Below are positions 37,248-46,779 of a stretch of DNA of 64,000 bases, in pieces. Origin of the DNA: UBA3537 sp965658025 (GTDB taxonomy: Bacteria; Bacteroidota; Bacteroidia; Flavobacteriales; Flavobacteriaceae). Location of the stretch: the NCBI GenBank assembly GCA_965658025.1, contig CBFHQL010000008.1:6060-70059 (forward strand). Reading direction: 5' to 3'. The position numbers were made by a program, and so were the translations under genes. Numbering within the stretch: the first letter of the stretch is position 1; each line of letters starts with the position of its first letter. Under the pieces are notes generated by a model that was not told the DNA's origin, did not search any database, and worked only from the letters and a program-made list of their open reading frames with translations.

Positions 37248-37279
37248 CAAAGATACATTATTTTTCTTTTTTATGACAA
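37248..37279 (-). promoter_or_regulatory. Promoter for miaB operon
   Basis: Minus-strand TTG (plus 37277-37279), 21-base spacer, TATCTTTG (plus 37248-37255): a full match to the Bacteroidota TTG-N-TAnnTTTG pattern, 34 bases before the miaB ATG at 37214. Confidence 0.7.
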
Positions 37280-37356
37280 AGTGTCATGTTTTCTCTATTT
37301 CCTTTTGATATGATATAAATTTAGACTTAATTTGAAATTATAATTTTTTTTATCTT

Positions 37357-38118
37357 ATGGCATCATTTACAGCACTCACCAAAAAAATTACTGAAGCACC
37401 AAGAATCGATTTTGGAGATTTATTCAACGAATCTGTTGCAGTATTTAAAAAAGTTTGGCTACAAGGATTTATTCTTCAGTTGATATCTATTGTGTTGAGC
37501 TTACCGCTCATAATTTTCAATTTCAGTTTTTTATTGGATTCAGGGTTAGATTCAAATTCCTATGAACCATTAGAGCAATTAATGTATAGTGATTCTATGT
37601 TGGAGCAATCAGGGCCAATGATTTTACTGTATTATTTGATGGTGATTGTTGTAGGTTTTATGTCGTCATTGTTATCCTTTGGTTTTTTCAGAGTGATTAG
37701 ACAAATGGATGAAGGACAACCTTTTGAAATTTCAAACTTTTTTTACTTTTTCAACGCAGCAAGAATAAAAAAATCACTTTTATTGATTTTGGCCAATTTT
37801 GGTATTGCAGTTTTAGCATTATTGATGTGTGTATTTCCCATCTTTTATGTCATGATTCCATTGATGTTTGTAACCCCAATGTTTGTATATAATCCTGAAC
37901 TCTCAATTTCAGAAATCCTAAAAAGTTCCTTTTCATTGGGGCATAAAAAGTGGGGGATAACTTTTGCCATAACCATTCTAAACGTTATCACTTTATATAT
38001 ACTTATTTTGCTAACTTGCGGTCTTGGATCATTGTTTTTTAGTTGCTTTTTACAAATGCCTATTTATGTTTTGTACAAAAAAATCATTTCATTTGAAGAC
38101 GCTTCAATTCAACAATAA
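37357..38118 (+). CDS. Integral membrane protein of unknown function
   Basis: A 253-residue protein with a cytoplasmic N-terminus (about 35 residues) and five or six hydrophobic segments (for example LISIVLSLPLIIFNFSFLL, LLLILANFGIAVLALLMCVF, LNVITLYILILLTCGLGSLF). It resembles the membrane-domain family often found with glycerophosphodiester phosphodiesterases, but no catalytic residues are seen. Transcribed alone between the miaB operon and topA. No function proposed. Confidence 0.65.
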   Translation: MASFTALTKKITEAPRIDFGDLFNESVAVFKKVWLQGFILQLISIVLSLPLIIFNFSFLLDSGLDSNSYEPLEQLMYSDSMLEQSGPMILLYYLMVIVVGFMSSLLSFGFFRVIRQMDEGQPFEISNFFYFFNAARIKKSLLLILANFGIAVLALLMCVFPIFYVMIPLMFVTPMFVYNPELSISEILKSSFSLGHKKWGITFAITILNVITLYILILLTCGLGSLFFSCFLQMPIYVLYKKIISFEDASIQQ

Positions 38119-38231
38119 CTATCTCTTTTTCAATTAGTTATCACGAAAAACCAAAAACACCAAACTCAATTTTTTTTGACATAAAAATTAATTTTGGGAA
38201 AAAATTAAAAAACAAAATTGAAAAATTCGAC

Positions 38232-38239
38232 TACATTTG
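38232..38239 (+). promoter_or_regulatory. Candidate topA -7 element
   Basis: TACATTTG matches TAnnTTTG exactly and lies 20 bases before the topA ATG at 38260. No TTG at standard distance. Confidence 0.45.
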
Positions 38240-38259
38240 TTGCCTCAATAAAATAAATT

Positions 38260-40740
38260 ATGGCCAAAAATCTTGTGATTGTCGAGTCGCCCGCAAAGGC
38301 AAAAACGATAGAAAAATTTCTTGGGAAAGAATTCAAAGTGGAGTCTAGTTTCGGACACATTGCCGATTTACCCTCCAAAGAACTCGGTGTAGATGTAGAT
38401 GGAGATTTCAAACCAAAGTATGAAGTTTCTAAAGACAAAAAGCCGGTGGTCAAGAAATTAAAAGATTTGGCCAAAAAAGCAGAAATTGTGTGGCTAGCCA
38501 GTGATGAAGATCGTGAAGGAGAGGCCATTGCGTGGCATTTAGCAGAAACCCTCAAGTTGGACAAAGCCAAGACAAAACGTATCGTTTTTCATGAAATCAC
38601 AAAAACTGCTATCGAAAAAGCAGTACAAAATCCGCGTAATATTGATTATGATTTAGTTGATGCACAACAAGCAAGGCGGGTTTTGGATCGAATTGTGGGT
38701 TATGAGCTTTCGCCGGTTTTATGGAGAAAAGTCAAGGGAGGACTTTCTGCAGGTAGGGTACAGTCTGTTTCTGTGCGTTTAATTGTGGAGCGTGAACGCG
38801 AAATACAAGAATTTCAACCAAAGGCCAGTTTTAAGGTGGATGCCGAATTTACCACCGCAAAAGGAATCCCTTTTAAAGCTAAACTTTCAAAACCTTTTGA
38901 TTCTGAACAAGAAGCAAAAATATTTTTAGAATCCAATAAAGATGCTGTATTTTCTGTAGCTTCACTTGACAAAAAACCAGCAAAAAAATCACCAGCCCCA
39001 CCATTTACAACATCAACCCTTCAGCAAGAAGCGGCCAGAAAACTTTATTTTTCGGTAAGTAAAACAATGAACATGGCACAACGCTTGTATGAAGCAGGTT
39101 TGATAACGTACATGAGAACAGATAGTGTAAATTTATCACAAGAAGCGCGTAATGCAGCTGCAAAAGAAATTATTTCTGCCTTTGGCGAAAATTACAGCAA
39201 AACACGCAATTTCAAAGGGAAATCTAAAGGCGCTCAAGAAGCACACGAAGCCATTAGGCCAACAAATTTTTCGACGCATTCTGTGAATTTGGAACGCGAT
39301 CAAGCACGTTTGTACGAACTCATTTGGAAACGTGCTATTGCCTCTCAGATGAGCGAAGCACAACTCGAGCGAACCAATGTCAAAATTTCGACCCAAAACC
39401 ACGATAAACTGTTCACAGCCAACGGAGAAGTCATCAAATTTGATGGATTTCTGAAAGTTTACCTTGAAGGTACAGACGAAGAAAATACCGAACAAGAAGG
39501 CATGTTGCCTGCCATGGCATTGAATGAACTTTTGACCAACAATTATATTGTAGCTACCGAACGTTTTTCGCGTCCGCCATATCGGTTTACAGAAGCGTCT
39601 TTGGTAAAAAAATTGGAAGAGCTTGGTATTGGCCGACCATCAACATATGCCCCCACAATTTCTACAATCCAAAACAGGAATTATGTAGAGAAAGGAACCG
39701 TTGAGGGCAAACAACGCCAATATCGCTTATTGACCTTTAAAGATAATGTACTAGCAGAAAAAACATTATCAGAAAATTACGGTTCAGATAAAGGCAAGTT
39801 GGTGCCTACAGATATAGGAATGATTGTTACCGATTTCTTGGTGAATCATTTTGAAGCTATTTTGGATTATAATTTTACCGCTAAAGTTGAAGCAGATTTT
39901 GATGCTATTGCTTCTGGAAAAGCTGATTGGACAAAAATGATGAAAACCTTTTACGGTACTTTTCATCCACAAGTTGAAGATGTACGCGAAAATGCCAACC
40001 GTGAATCTGGCGAACGTGTTTTAGGCACAGACCCAGCAACAGGGCGACAGCTTAGTGTGCGTCTTGGAAAATTCGGACCTATGGCTCAAATAGGAAAAGC
40101 GGATGATGAAGAAAAACAGATATTTGCTAGTGTTCCTCCGAATTTGCAATTGAGTTCAATTACATTTGAACAAGCGCTTGACTTATTCAAATTACCAAAA
40201 GATTTAGGGGTTTATGAAGGTGAAGACGTTTTGGTCAATAATGGCCGATTTGGTCCATACGTAAAGCATGGCAAAAAATTTATTTCATTACCAAAAGGTG
40301 TCGATCCTTTGAGTGTAGAAATGGATGAAGCTATTGAATTGATTAAAGAAAAAGCAAAAGCCGATGCACCAATTTATGAATATGATGGACTTCCAGTTCA
40401 GAAAGGGAAAGGCCGTTTTGGGCCGTTCATCAAGTGGAACAATATGTTCATCAACGTCAATAAAAAATACGATTGGGACAATCTTTCAGCACAAGATATA
40501 GAAACATTAATCAAGGATAAAATTCAGAAAGAAATTGATAAAATTGTCCATGACTGGGAAGATGAAGGCATCCGTGTAGAAAAAGCACGTTGGGGACGAC
40601 ACAACATCATCAAAGGAAAAACTAAAATAGAACTGCCAAAAACTGTAGATGCAGCAAAATTAACCCTAGAAGAAGTTAAGGCAATATTAGATAAGAACGC
40701 CTCCAAAAAACCGACAAAAAGACGTAAAAAAAAGAAATAA
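38260..40740 (+). CDS. topA: DNA topoisomerase I
   Basis: An 826-residue type IA topoisomerase that relaxes negative supercoils. The Toprim domain opens with LVIVESPAKAKTIEKFLG and has ASDEDREGEAIAWH; the catalytic tyrosine is in GLITYMRTDS (near residue 290). The C-terminal third lacks cysteine zinc fingers and instead has repeats of the GRFGPYVKHGKKF type, normal for Bacteroidota. It ends with a lysine-rich tail. The next gene begins 3 bases later. Confidence 0.95.
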   Translation: MAKNLVIVESPAKAKTIEKFLGKEFKVESSFGHIADLPSKELGVDVDGDFKPKYEVSKDKKPVVKKLKDLAKKAEIVWLASDEDREGEAIAWHLAETLKLDKAKTKRIVFHEITKTAIEKAVQNPRNIDYDLVDAQQARRVLDRIVGYELSPVLWRKVKGGLSAGRVQSVSVRLIVEREREIQEFQPKASFKVDAEFTTAKGIPFKAKLSKPFDSEQEAKIFLESNKDAVFSVASLDKKPAKKSPAPPFTTSTLQQEAARKLYFSVSKTMNMAQRLYEAGLITYMRTDSVNLSQEARNAAAKEIISAFGENYSKTRNFKGKSKGAQEAHEAIRPTNFSTHSVNLERDQARLYELIWKRAIASQMSEAQLERTNVKISTQNHDKLFTANGEVIKFDGFLKVYLEGTDEENTEQEGMLPAMALNELLTNNYIVATERFSRPPYRFTEASLVKKLEELGIGRPSTYAPTISTIQNRNYVEKGTVEGKQRQYRLLTFKDNVLAEKTLSENYGSDKGKLVPTDIGMIVTDFLVNHFEAILDYNFTAKVEADFDAIASGKADWTKMMKTFYGTFHPQVEDVRENANRESGERVLGTDPATGRQLSVRLGKFGPMAQIGKADDEEKQIFASVPPNLQLSSITFEQALDLFKLPKDLGVYEGEDVLVNNGRFGPYVKHGKKFISLPKGVDPLSVEMDEAIELIKEKAKADAPIYEYDGLPVQKGKGRFGPFIKWNNMFINVNKKYDWDNLSAQDIETLIKDKIQKEIDKIVHDWEDEGIRVEKARWGRHNIIKGKTKIELPKTVDAAKLTLEEVKAILDKNASKKPTKRRKKKK

Positions 40741-40743
40741 TCA

Positions 40744-41901
40744 ATGGATTTTAGTACACTTTTTCCAATTTCAGATCGATTGTTAGAATCTGTCGAGTTG
40801 TCTCATTATCAGTCTCTTGGAAGAAAGCTAAAACTACATACAGCCCATTCTATTCCTGATTTAAGCGCTACACGTATCGCAATTTTTGGTGTTTTGGAAA
40901 CTAGAAATGCCATAGATCACATTGGCGAATCTTTTGAGTTGATTGAAGTTCGAAAAGCATTTTATTCATTGTTTCCTGGGAACTGGAATACAGAGATTGC
41001 AGATTTAGGAGATTTGATCCCTGGAGCTAGTGTAGAAGACACTTACTTTGCCGCAACAGAGCTCATTCAGGCATTGCTTCAACAAAAAATTATACCCGTT
41101 GTGCTTGGTGGAAGCCAAGATATCACATATGCCAATTATCGTGCTTACGATGCTATAAAACCAATGATTAATGTGGTAAATATTGATAAAAGTTTTGATT
41201 TGGGCGATTCGTCCAAACCCATCACAAATTCAAGTTATTTGGGGAAAGTAATTTTAGAAAAACCCTACAACTTGTTTAATTACACAGCTTTGGGGTACCA
41301 AACCTATTTCAACGCTCAAGAAGAGATAGATTTGATGGAAAAACTTTATTTTGAATACTACCGTTTAGGGGACATCAATAAGAACATCAAAACGGTTGAA
41401 CCTGCTCTTCGTGATGCCGATTTGGTGACCATTGACTTGAATTCTGTCAAATCATCGGAGGTAAGTGTGAAACAAAAGTTTTCGCCCAATGGTTTTGATG
41501 GAAAAGAAATATGCGCCATTTCACGTTATGCAGGAATCAGTAATCGGGTATCATCATTTGGAATTTATGAATATAATCCTTCCCCAGATGATGAAGCTAC
41601 ATCGATGCTTATCGCTCAAATGATATGGTATTTTATTGAAGGTTTTAATTGTCGTGTTCAAGACGATAATTTCGAAAATACAGAGGATTTTAATAAATAT
41701 ACCGTATTGGTAGAGGGGCAAGAATTAGTATTTTATAAAAGTTTAAAAACAGGACGTTGGTGGATTCAAACCCCATTTTTATCGTTTTCCAATACTAAAC
41801 AAAAAAAATACTCGTTATTAGCCTGTATGCATGAAGATTACGAGCAAGCAACCAAGGGATATATTCCAGAGCGCTGGTATAAGGCATGTAAAAAGCAATA
41901 A
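40744..41901 (+). CDS. Arginase/formimidoylglutamase-fold protein with degraded metal site
   Basis: A 385-residue protein of the ureohydrolase fold, usually labelled formimidoylglutamase. The metal-ligand motifs are changed: GGSQD replaces GGxHS/GGGHD, NIDKSFD replaces DAHxD (the His is lost), and TIDLNSVKSSE replaces SxDxDxxDP. So it may bind no manganese and may not be an enzyme. It lies between topA and gldKLMN, an order seen in other flavobacteria, but no link to gliding is established. The gap to topA is 3 bases; the gap to gldK is 118 bases with its own promoter. Confidence 0.75.
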   Translation: MDFSTLFPISDRLLESVELSHYQSLGRKLKLHTAHSIPDLSATRIAIFGVLETRNAIDHIGESFELIEVRKAFYSLFPGNWNTEIADLGDLIPGASVEDTYFAATELIQALLQQKIIPVVLGGSQDITYANYRAYDAIKPMINVVNIDKSFDLGDSSKPITNSSYLGKVILEKPYNLFNYTALGYQTYFNAQEEIDLMEKLYFEYYRLGDINKNIKTVEPALRDADLVTIDLNSVKSSEVSVKQKFSPNGFDGKEICAISRYAGISNRVSSFGIYEYNPSPDDEATSMLIAQMIWYFIEGFNCRVQDDNFENTEDFNKYTVLVEGQELVFYKSLKTGRWWIQTPFLSFSNTKQKKYSLLACMHEDYEQATKGYIPERWYKACKKQ

Positions 41902-41947
41902 ATAGATATAGTTTAAGCTTTTATTAAGATTATTCAACTAAAAAAAG

Positions 41948-41978
41948 TTGTAATTCTAAAAATATATAAATAAGTTTA
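41948..41978 (+). promoter_or_regulatory. Promoter for gldKLMN
   Basis: TTG (41948-41950), 20-base spacer, TAAGTTTA (41971-41978), one base off TAnnTTTG, 41 bases before the gldK ATG. Confidence 0.55.
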
Positions 41979-42019
41979 CGAACTTTAAATTACAGAGGGC
42001 AACCTCAATTGACATACTT

Positions 42020-43369
42020 ATGAAGAAAATTGTATTTTTAACTTTAGTATTTGTTATCGCTACTAGCTGCGGCTCAAAAGACAAAGGGGAGCTTGTTGGC
42101 GTTAAAGGAAAGCGATGGCATCCAGAGAAACCATATGGAATGAGTCTTATTCCAGGAGGTGCATTTGTGATGGGTAAGTCAGATGACAACATAGTGGATC
42201 TTCAAGATGCACCAACCAAAACAGTTACTGTACGTTCATTTTACATGGATGAAACAGAGATTACAAACAGTGAATACCGCCAGTTTGTACATTGGGTTAG
42301 AGATTCTATCCTAAGAGAAAAACTCGCAGAAATGGCCGACTTGGAAGGCAAAACGCAAGATGATGATGGAATTGGAGAGTTCGCCTATGTTGATGCCTTA
42401 GATCCAGACGATTTAACACCTTATCAACGCTACATGTTAGATACCTATGGTGATGATCAGCGTAAAATCAACAGAGATGTAGATCTTATATTTGATACCG
42501 AAGATTATCCAGATGAACTATATGCCGAAGTTATGGATGGAATGTACTTACCACCAGACGAATGGTACAATGGACAGCGTACTTGGGATGTAGAACAATT
42601 TGTGTTTGAATACACCTATATGGACATTGAAGAAGCTGCAAAGTACAGAGAGCTGAAACGCAGTGACTTCGTTGAAAAATATCCTGTAAAAGTCTATCCA
42701 GACACAACGGTTTGGATTCGCGATTTTGAATACACTTACAACGTACCTATGCATAATGATTATTTTTGGCATGATGCGTACGGAGATTATCCTGTGGTAG
42801 GAATCACTTGGGAACAAGCCGACGCCTTTTGCCAATGGAGAACCAAGTACAAAAATGGCTACCAAAAATCAAAAGGAAAACAAAACGTCAATATGTTCAG
42901 ACTTCCATCTGAAGCAGAATGGGAATATGCAGCTAGAGGTGGTTTACAAGGAGCCACATTTCCATGGGGAGGGCCTTACGCAAAGAATGACCGTGGGTGT
43001 TTCTTAGCAAATTTTAAACCTCTACGTGGTAATTATGCCGCTGACCAAGCACTCTACACTGTAGAAGCAGATGCTTTTGAACCTAATGACTACAATCTGT
43101 ATAATATGTCAGGAAACGTTTCGGAGTGGGTCAATTCATCCTATGATGCTTCCTCTTACGAATATACCTCATCATTCAATCCCAATGTGAACGATAAAGA
43201 CAACCCCCGAAAAGTTGTACGTGGGGGGTCTTGGAAAGATGTCGCATACTACTTGCAAGTTAGCACGCGCGACTACGAGCATGCAGATTCTGCACGAAGC
43301 TTTATAGGGTTCCGTACGGTTCAAGACTATCTAGGAGAAGACGCAACTGCAAATGCAGGAACAAATTAA
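42020..43369 (+). CDS. gldK: T9SS ring lipoprotein GldK
   Basis: A 449-residue lipoprotein (lipobox ATSC, Cys16) with a formylglycine-generating-enzyme-like fold: LIPGGAFVMGKSD near residue 40, FYMDETEITNSEYRQF, and RLPSEAEWEYAARGG plus VVRGGSWKD near the end. With GldN it forms the periplasmic ring of the type IX secretion system under the outer membrane. First gene of gldKLMN. Confidence 0.96.
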   Translation: MKKIVFLTLVFVIATSCGSKDKGELVGVKGKRWHPEKPYGMSLIPGGAFVMGKSDDNIVDLQDAPTKTVTVRSFYMDETEITNSEYRQFVHWVRDSILREKLAEMADLEGKTQDDDGIGEFAYVDALDPDDLTPYQRYMLDTYGDDQRKINRDVDLIFDTEDYPDELYAEVMDGMYLPPDEWYNGQRTWDVEQFVFEYTYMDIEEAAKYRELKRSDFVEKYPVKVYPDTTVWIRDFEYTYNVPMHNDYFWHDAYGDYPVVGITWEQADAFCQWRTKYKNGYQKSKGKQNVNMFRLPSEAEWEYAARGGLQGATFPWGGPYAKNDRGCFLANFKPLRGNYAADQALYTVEADAFEPNDYNLYNMSGNVSEWVNSSYDASSYEYTSSFNPNVNDKDNPRKVVRGGSWKDVAYYLQVSTRDYEHADSARSFIGFRTVQDYLGEDATANAGTN

Positions 43370-43419
43370 AAATCAAATAATAACACATTAACACAATAAA
43401 ACTTTAAATATTAATTACC

Positions 43420-44037
43420 ATGGCAAAAGAAGGAAAAATCACGATCACAAATATGGTCTACGGACTTGGGGCAGCAATTGTAATTGTAGGAGCTCTTTTT
43501 AAAATTCAACACTGGCCTTATGCTTCAGAAATTCTAACTCTAGGGATGATTGTTGAAGCACTAGTATTTACATATTCTGCTTTTGAACGTCAAAAAGGAG
43601 ACTTAGATTGGTCGCTTGTATATCCTGAATTGACAGGAGGTTCAGCAAAAACTAAGAAATCAAAAGAAGAAACACCGGAAGGTGTGCTTACCAAAAAATT
43701 AGATGCCTTACTCAAGGAAGCGAAAATTGATGGTGCTTTAGTAAAAAGCTTAGGTGAAAACATTAAAAATCTTAACGCAACAGCTTCATCTATGGACGGT
43801 TCTGCAGGAGCAACAAATAGATATAATGAGGAAATGGCCAAAGCAACAGCTCAAATGGAGTCTATTAACAGTCTTTATGAAGCTCAACTTAAAAGCGCCA
43901 ATAAACAAGCAGAAATTAATGCTGAATCAATTGAAAATGCAATTAAATTGAAAGAGCAAATGGAATCTTTGTCTTCTAACTTATCCTCGCTAAACGGAGT
44001 ATATGGAGGTATGCTTACTGCAATGAACAACAAATAA
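43420..44037 (+). CDS. gldL: T9SS/gliding motor protein GldL
   Basis: A 205-residue inner-membrane protein with two helices near residues 12-28 and 36-53 (YGLGAAIVIVGALFKIQHWP). The glutamate and helices of GldL pair with GldM to form the proton-driven motor. The cytoplasmic rest is polar and partly coiled coil. It follows gldK by 50 bases. Confidence 0.95.
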   Translation: MAKEGKITITNMVYGLGAAIVIVGALFKIQHWPYASEILTLGMIVEALVFTYSAFERQKGDLDWSLVYPELTGGSAKTKKSKEETPEGVLTKKLDALLKEAKIDGALVKSLGENIKNLNATASSMDGSAGATNRYNEEMAKATAQMESINSLYEAQLKSANKQAEINAESIENAIKLKEQMESLSSNLSSLNGVYGGMLTAMNNK

Positions 44038-44085
44038 TTAGTTTTTATTGAAACTAAATTTATATAACCAAAAAAACTAATTATT

Positions 44086-45660
44086 ATGGCAGGAGGAAAT
44101 GTATCTGCAAGACAGAAAATGATAAACTTGATGTATCTGGTATTCATCGCAATGATGGCCATGAATATGTCAAAAGAAGTGCTTTCTGCATTTGGGCTTA
44201 TGGAAGCAAAATTTGCTGAGTCCAATGCAACCACTACGGAAACAAATGAGGCACTACTCACGGATTTGATAACCAAAGGCGACGAAAAGCCAGAAGAATT
44301 TGCTGTAGCAGCCAACAAAGCTCAACAAATCAATGTAATTTCAGATAAGTTTTACAAGTACATCGAAACACTCAAGCGCGATCTTTTAAAAGCTGGAGGA
44401 TACGAAATTGTACCTGAAACAGGTAAACTGCCTTTTGAGGCTATGGACAAAACTGATATTCTTGACGAAATGTGGTTTACTGGAGATCGCCTAACAAAGG
44501 CTGGCGCTGCAGTCATGACAAAGATTGAACAATATAAATCTGATGTTAAAGAAGTTCTTGGAACTGACGTTAAGTATAAAAAAGCTGTTGAACGATTTGA
44601 AAAACGTTTCAGCACAGAAAAAGTAACGAACAAAGACGGAAAAAAAATAGATTGGTTAGATTATAACTACAAAGGATTTCCAGCCATTGCTTCGTACACA
44701 AAGTTAACAGCCATGCAAAACGATGTGAAAGTAACCGAAGCTAGTATGTTCAACCTCTTCTTAGGAAATACATTGACCGAAGCCGTATCATTGAAAAACT
44801 ATCAAGCTATTGTTTTGGCTGATAAATCTGCATTTTTTGCTGGAGAGAAATTTCAAGGAAAAGTTGTACTCGGAAAATATGCCAACGTTACACCAACAAA
44901 ATTAGTTGTACAAGGTCAAGAAATCAACATAGCTTCTGCAATTGATTCTACAGGAGCAGCAACACTTGATTTTAATGTTGGTAATATTGGAGAAAAGAAA
45001 ATTGACGGTCAGTTTACATTCCTTGAAGATGGTAAACCATTAGAAATTCCTATTGTAGGAAACTATGTTGTTGTACCACGCCCAAAAGAAGCATCTGTTG
45101 CAGCGGACAAAATGAATGTATTGTACAGAGGTTTAGAAAACCCCATGACGATTTCATTTGCAGGAGTACCAGATAGTAAAGTCTCAGTATCTGCTCCTGG
45201 TCTAAGAAAAGCAGGTGGGCAAGGAAAATACATTGTCAATCCGCCATCAGGAAGTCAAAACTTGATTGTATCCGTGGTTGCAACTTTGGATGATGGAACA
45301 AAAGTGAATTCTAAAAAATCATTTAGAATTAAAAATATTCCTAATCCCGTTGGGAAAATTGCAGGAAAAAGTGGCTCAATTAAACTCAATAAACGTGATG
45401 TAACAACGTCTCGTGTCTTGGCAGATTTCGGAGATTTTGTTTACGATTTGAATCCAACAGTTTCGGCATTTGACTTGACCGTACTTGGCGAAACAGTTAC
45501 CGTTTCTGGAAACCGATTGAACCCTGCTGCAAAAGCATTAATCAATAATGCACCTAGACGTTCTTTGGTCATTATTGATAACATTAAAGTAAGAGTAAAA
45601 GGCGTGAGTGGTGTAGAAATTCCACCAGCGGCGGCTATTACAGTAAAATTAACAAATTAA
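44086..45660 (+). CDS. gldM: T9SS/gliding motor protein GldM
   Basis: A 524-residue protein with a single N-terminal membrane helix (INLMYLVFIAMMAMNMS) and a long periplasmic part with four domains that reaches up to the GldK/GldN ring. It opens with MAGGNVSARQKM, typical of GldM. It follows gldL by 48 bases and is 4 bases from gldN. Confidence 0.96.
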   Translation: MAGGNVSARQKMINLMYLVFIAMMAMNMSKEVLSAFGLMEAKFAESNATTTETNEALLTDLITKGDEKPEEFAVAANKAQQINVISDKFYKYIETLKRDLLKAGGYEIVPETGKLPFEAMDKTDILDEMWFTGDRLTKAGAAVMTKIEQYKSDVKEVLGTDVKYKKAVERFEKRFSTEKVTNKDGKKIDWLDYNYKGFPAIASYTKLTAMQNDVKVTEASMFNLFLGNTLTEAVSLKNYQAIVLADKSAFFAGEKFQGKVVLGKYANVTPTKLVVQGQEINIASAIDSTGAATLDFNVGNIGEKKIDGQFTFLEDGKPLEIPIVGNYVVVPRPKEASVAADKMNVLYRGLENPMTISFAGVPDSKVSVSAPGLRKAGGQGKYIVNPPSGSQNLIVSVVATLDDGTKVNSKKSFRIKNIPNPVGKIAGKSGSIKLNKRDVTTSRVLADFGDFVYDLNPTVSAFDLTVLGETVTVSGNRLNPAAKALINNAPRRSLVIIDNIKVRVKGVSGVEIPPAAAITVKLTN

Positions 45661-45664
45661 AATT

Positions 45665-46714
45665 ATGAATCGTTTACCCCTATTCTTATTCGTTTTACCA
45701 TTCATTGCGTTTAGTCAGGCCAACATCTTGAATGCAAAATCTCCTGATGAAATTGGGATTACCTCGGCATACGATGAAGTTGATTCCGACGAAGAACCCT
45801 TGGCTTATGGGTTTATCAGCGATAAAGATGTACTGTTTTCCAAAACCATTTGGGAAGAAATAAACCTTGATGAACGTGTGAATTTCCCTATGTACTTTCC
45901 CATAGATACTTTGGTTGTTGGAAAAGAGAGAAGACCACTTATTCACTTTCTCCTAAAATCCGCTCTAAACGGTGATTATGTCGTTTACAAGAAGGATAAT
46001 TTTAAAGAAATTCTTTCTCTTGAAGATTTGGAAAAGAAAAGAAAATACAGAGTCATACGTGCGGGTACAGATGAAAATATAGGACTTGAGCGCATCATCA
46101 ATGAAGCTGGAAATAAAGAAGAATTTTTACTTCAAAAAGGCGTAGATATTGGAGAATATGCCAATATGGATGAATCTTTGTTGAGTGACGACGAATACAA
46201 CGAATATATATCTAAAATGGAGGAACTTATTTTTGAAAATAATTTGCTTTCAGAGGAGGAATATTCTGAAGAAATTTTCAGCTATGCCGATGTCGTAAAA
46301 TATAGAGTCAAAGGCGTTTGGTATTTTGACAAAAGACAATCAGATTTACGCTATCGTCCAATTGCTATTGCACCAATAGTCATCACACCACGTTCCAAGG
46401 CCAACATGAAAGAATTTAATGATCCTAACATGAAGCCAGACTATGTAGAGCTTTTTTGGGTATTTTATCCTGACGCAAGAAAATATTTGCACAAAGCAAT
46501 GGCTTTCAATGACAAGAATACATCCAAGCCCATTTCATTCGATCATTTGATTAATTCTAGACGCTTTTCTGGATACATTTATAAAGAAGATAATGTGTAT
46601 CAAGACAGAGAAATAAACGACTATATTTCTGAAAATGCACTTATGCAACTCTTAGAATCGCAACGGATTAAAGAAAAAATCAGAAATTTAGAACAAGATA
46701 TGTGGAGTTATTAA
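45665..46714 (+). CDS. gldN: T9SS ring protein GldN
   Basis: A 349-residue exported protein (signal LFLFVLPFIAFSQ) of the GldN/PorN family, with DVLFSKTIWEEINLDERVN and a C-terminal VELFWVFYPDARKYLHKAMAFN region. It binds GldK in the periplasmic ring. It is the last gene of gldKLMN and is followed by a strong terminator. Confidence 0.95.
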   Translation: MNRLPLFLFVLPFIAFSQANILNAKSPDEIGITSAYDEVDSDEEPLAYGFISDKDVLFSKTIWEEINLDERVNFPMYFPIDTLVVGKERRPLIHFLLKSALNGDYVVYKKDNFKEILSLEDLEKKRKYRVIRAGTDENIGLERIINEAGNKEEFLLQKGVDIGEYANMDESLLSDDEYNEYISKMEELIFENNLLSEEEYSEEIFSYADVVKYRVKGVWYFDKRQSDLRYRPIAIAPIVITPRSKANMKEFNDPNMKPDYVELFWVFYPDARKYLHKAMAFNDKNTSKPISFDHLINSRRFSGYIYKEDNVYQDREINDYISENALMQLLESQRIKEKIRNLEQDMWSY

Positions 46715-46730
46715 CCCTCCACTTCACATT

Positions 46731-46764
46731 AAAAACGCTTTCCAACAGGGAAGCGTTTTTTTTT
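46731..46764 (+). terminator. Terminator after gldN
   Basis: Stem of AACGCTTTCC (46734-46743) and GGGAAGCGTT (46748-46757) with one G-T wobble, loop AACA, then nine or so T. Confidence 0.92.
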
Positions 46765-46779
46765 ATTTAAATTTATAGT

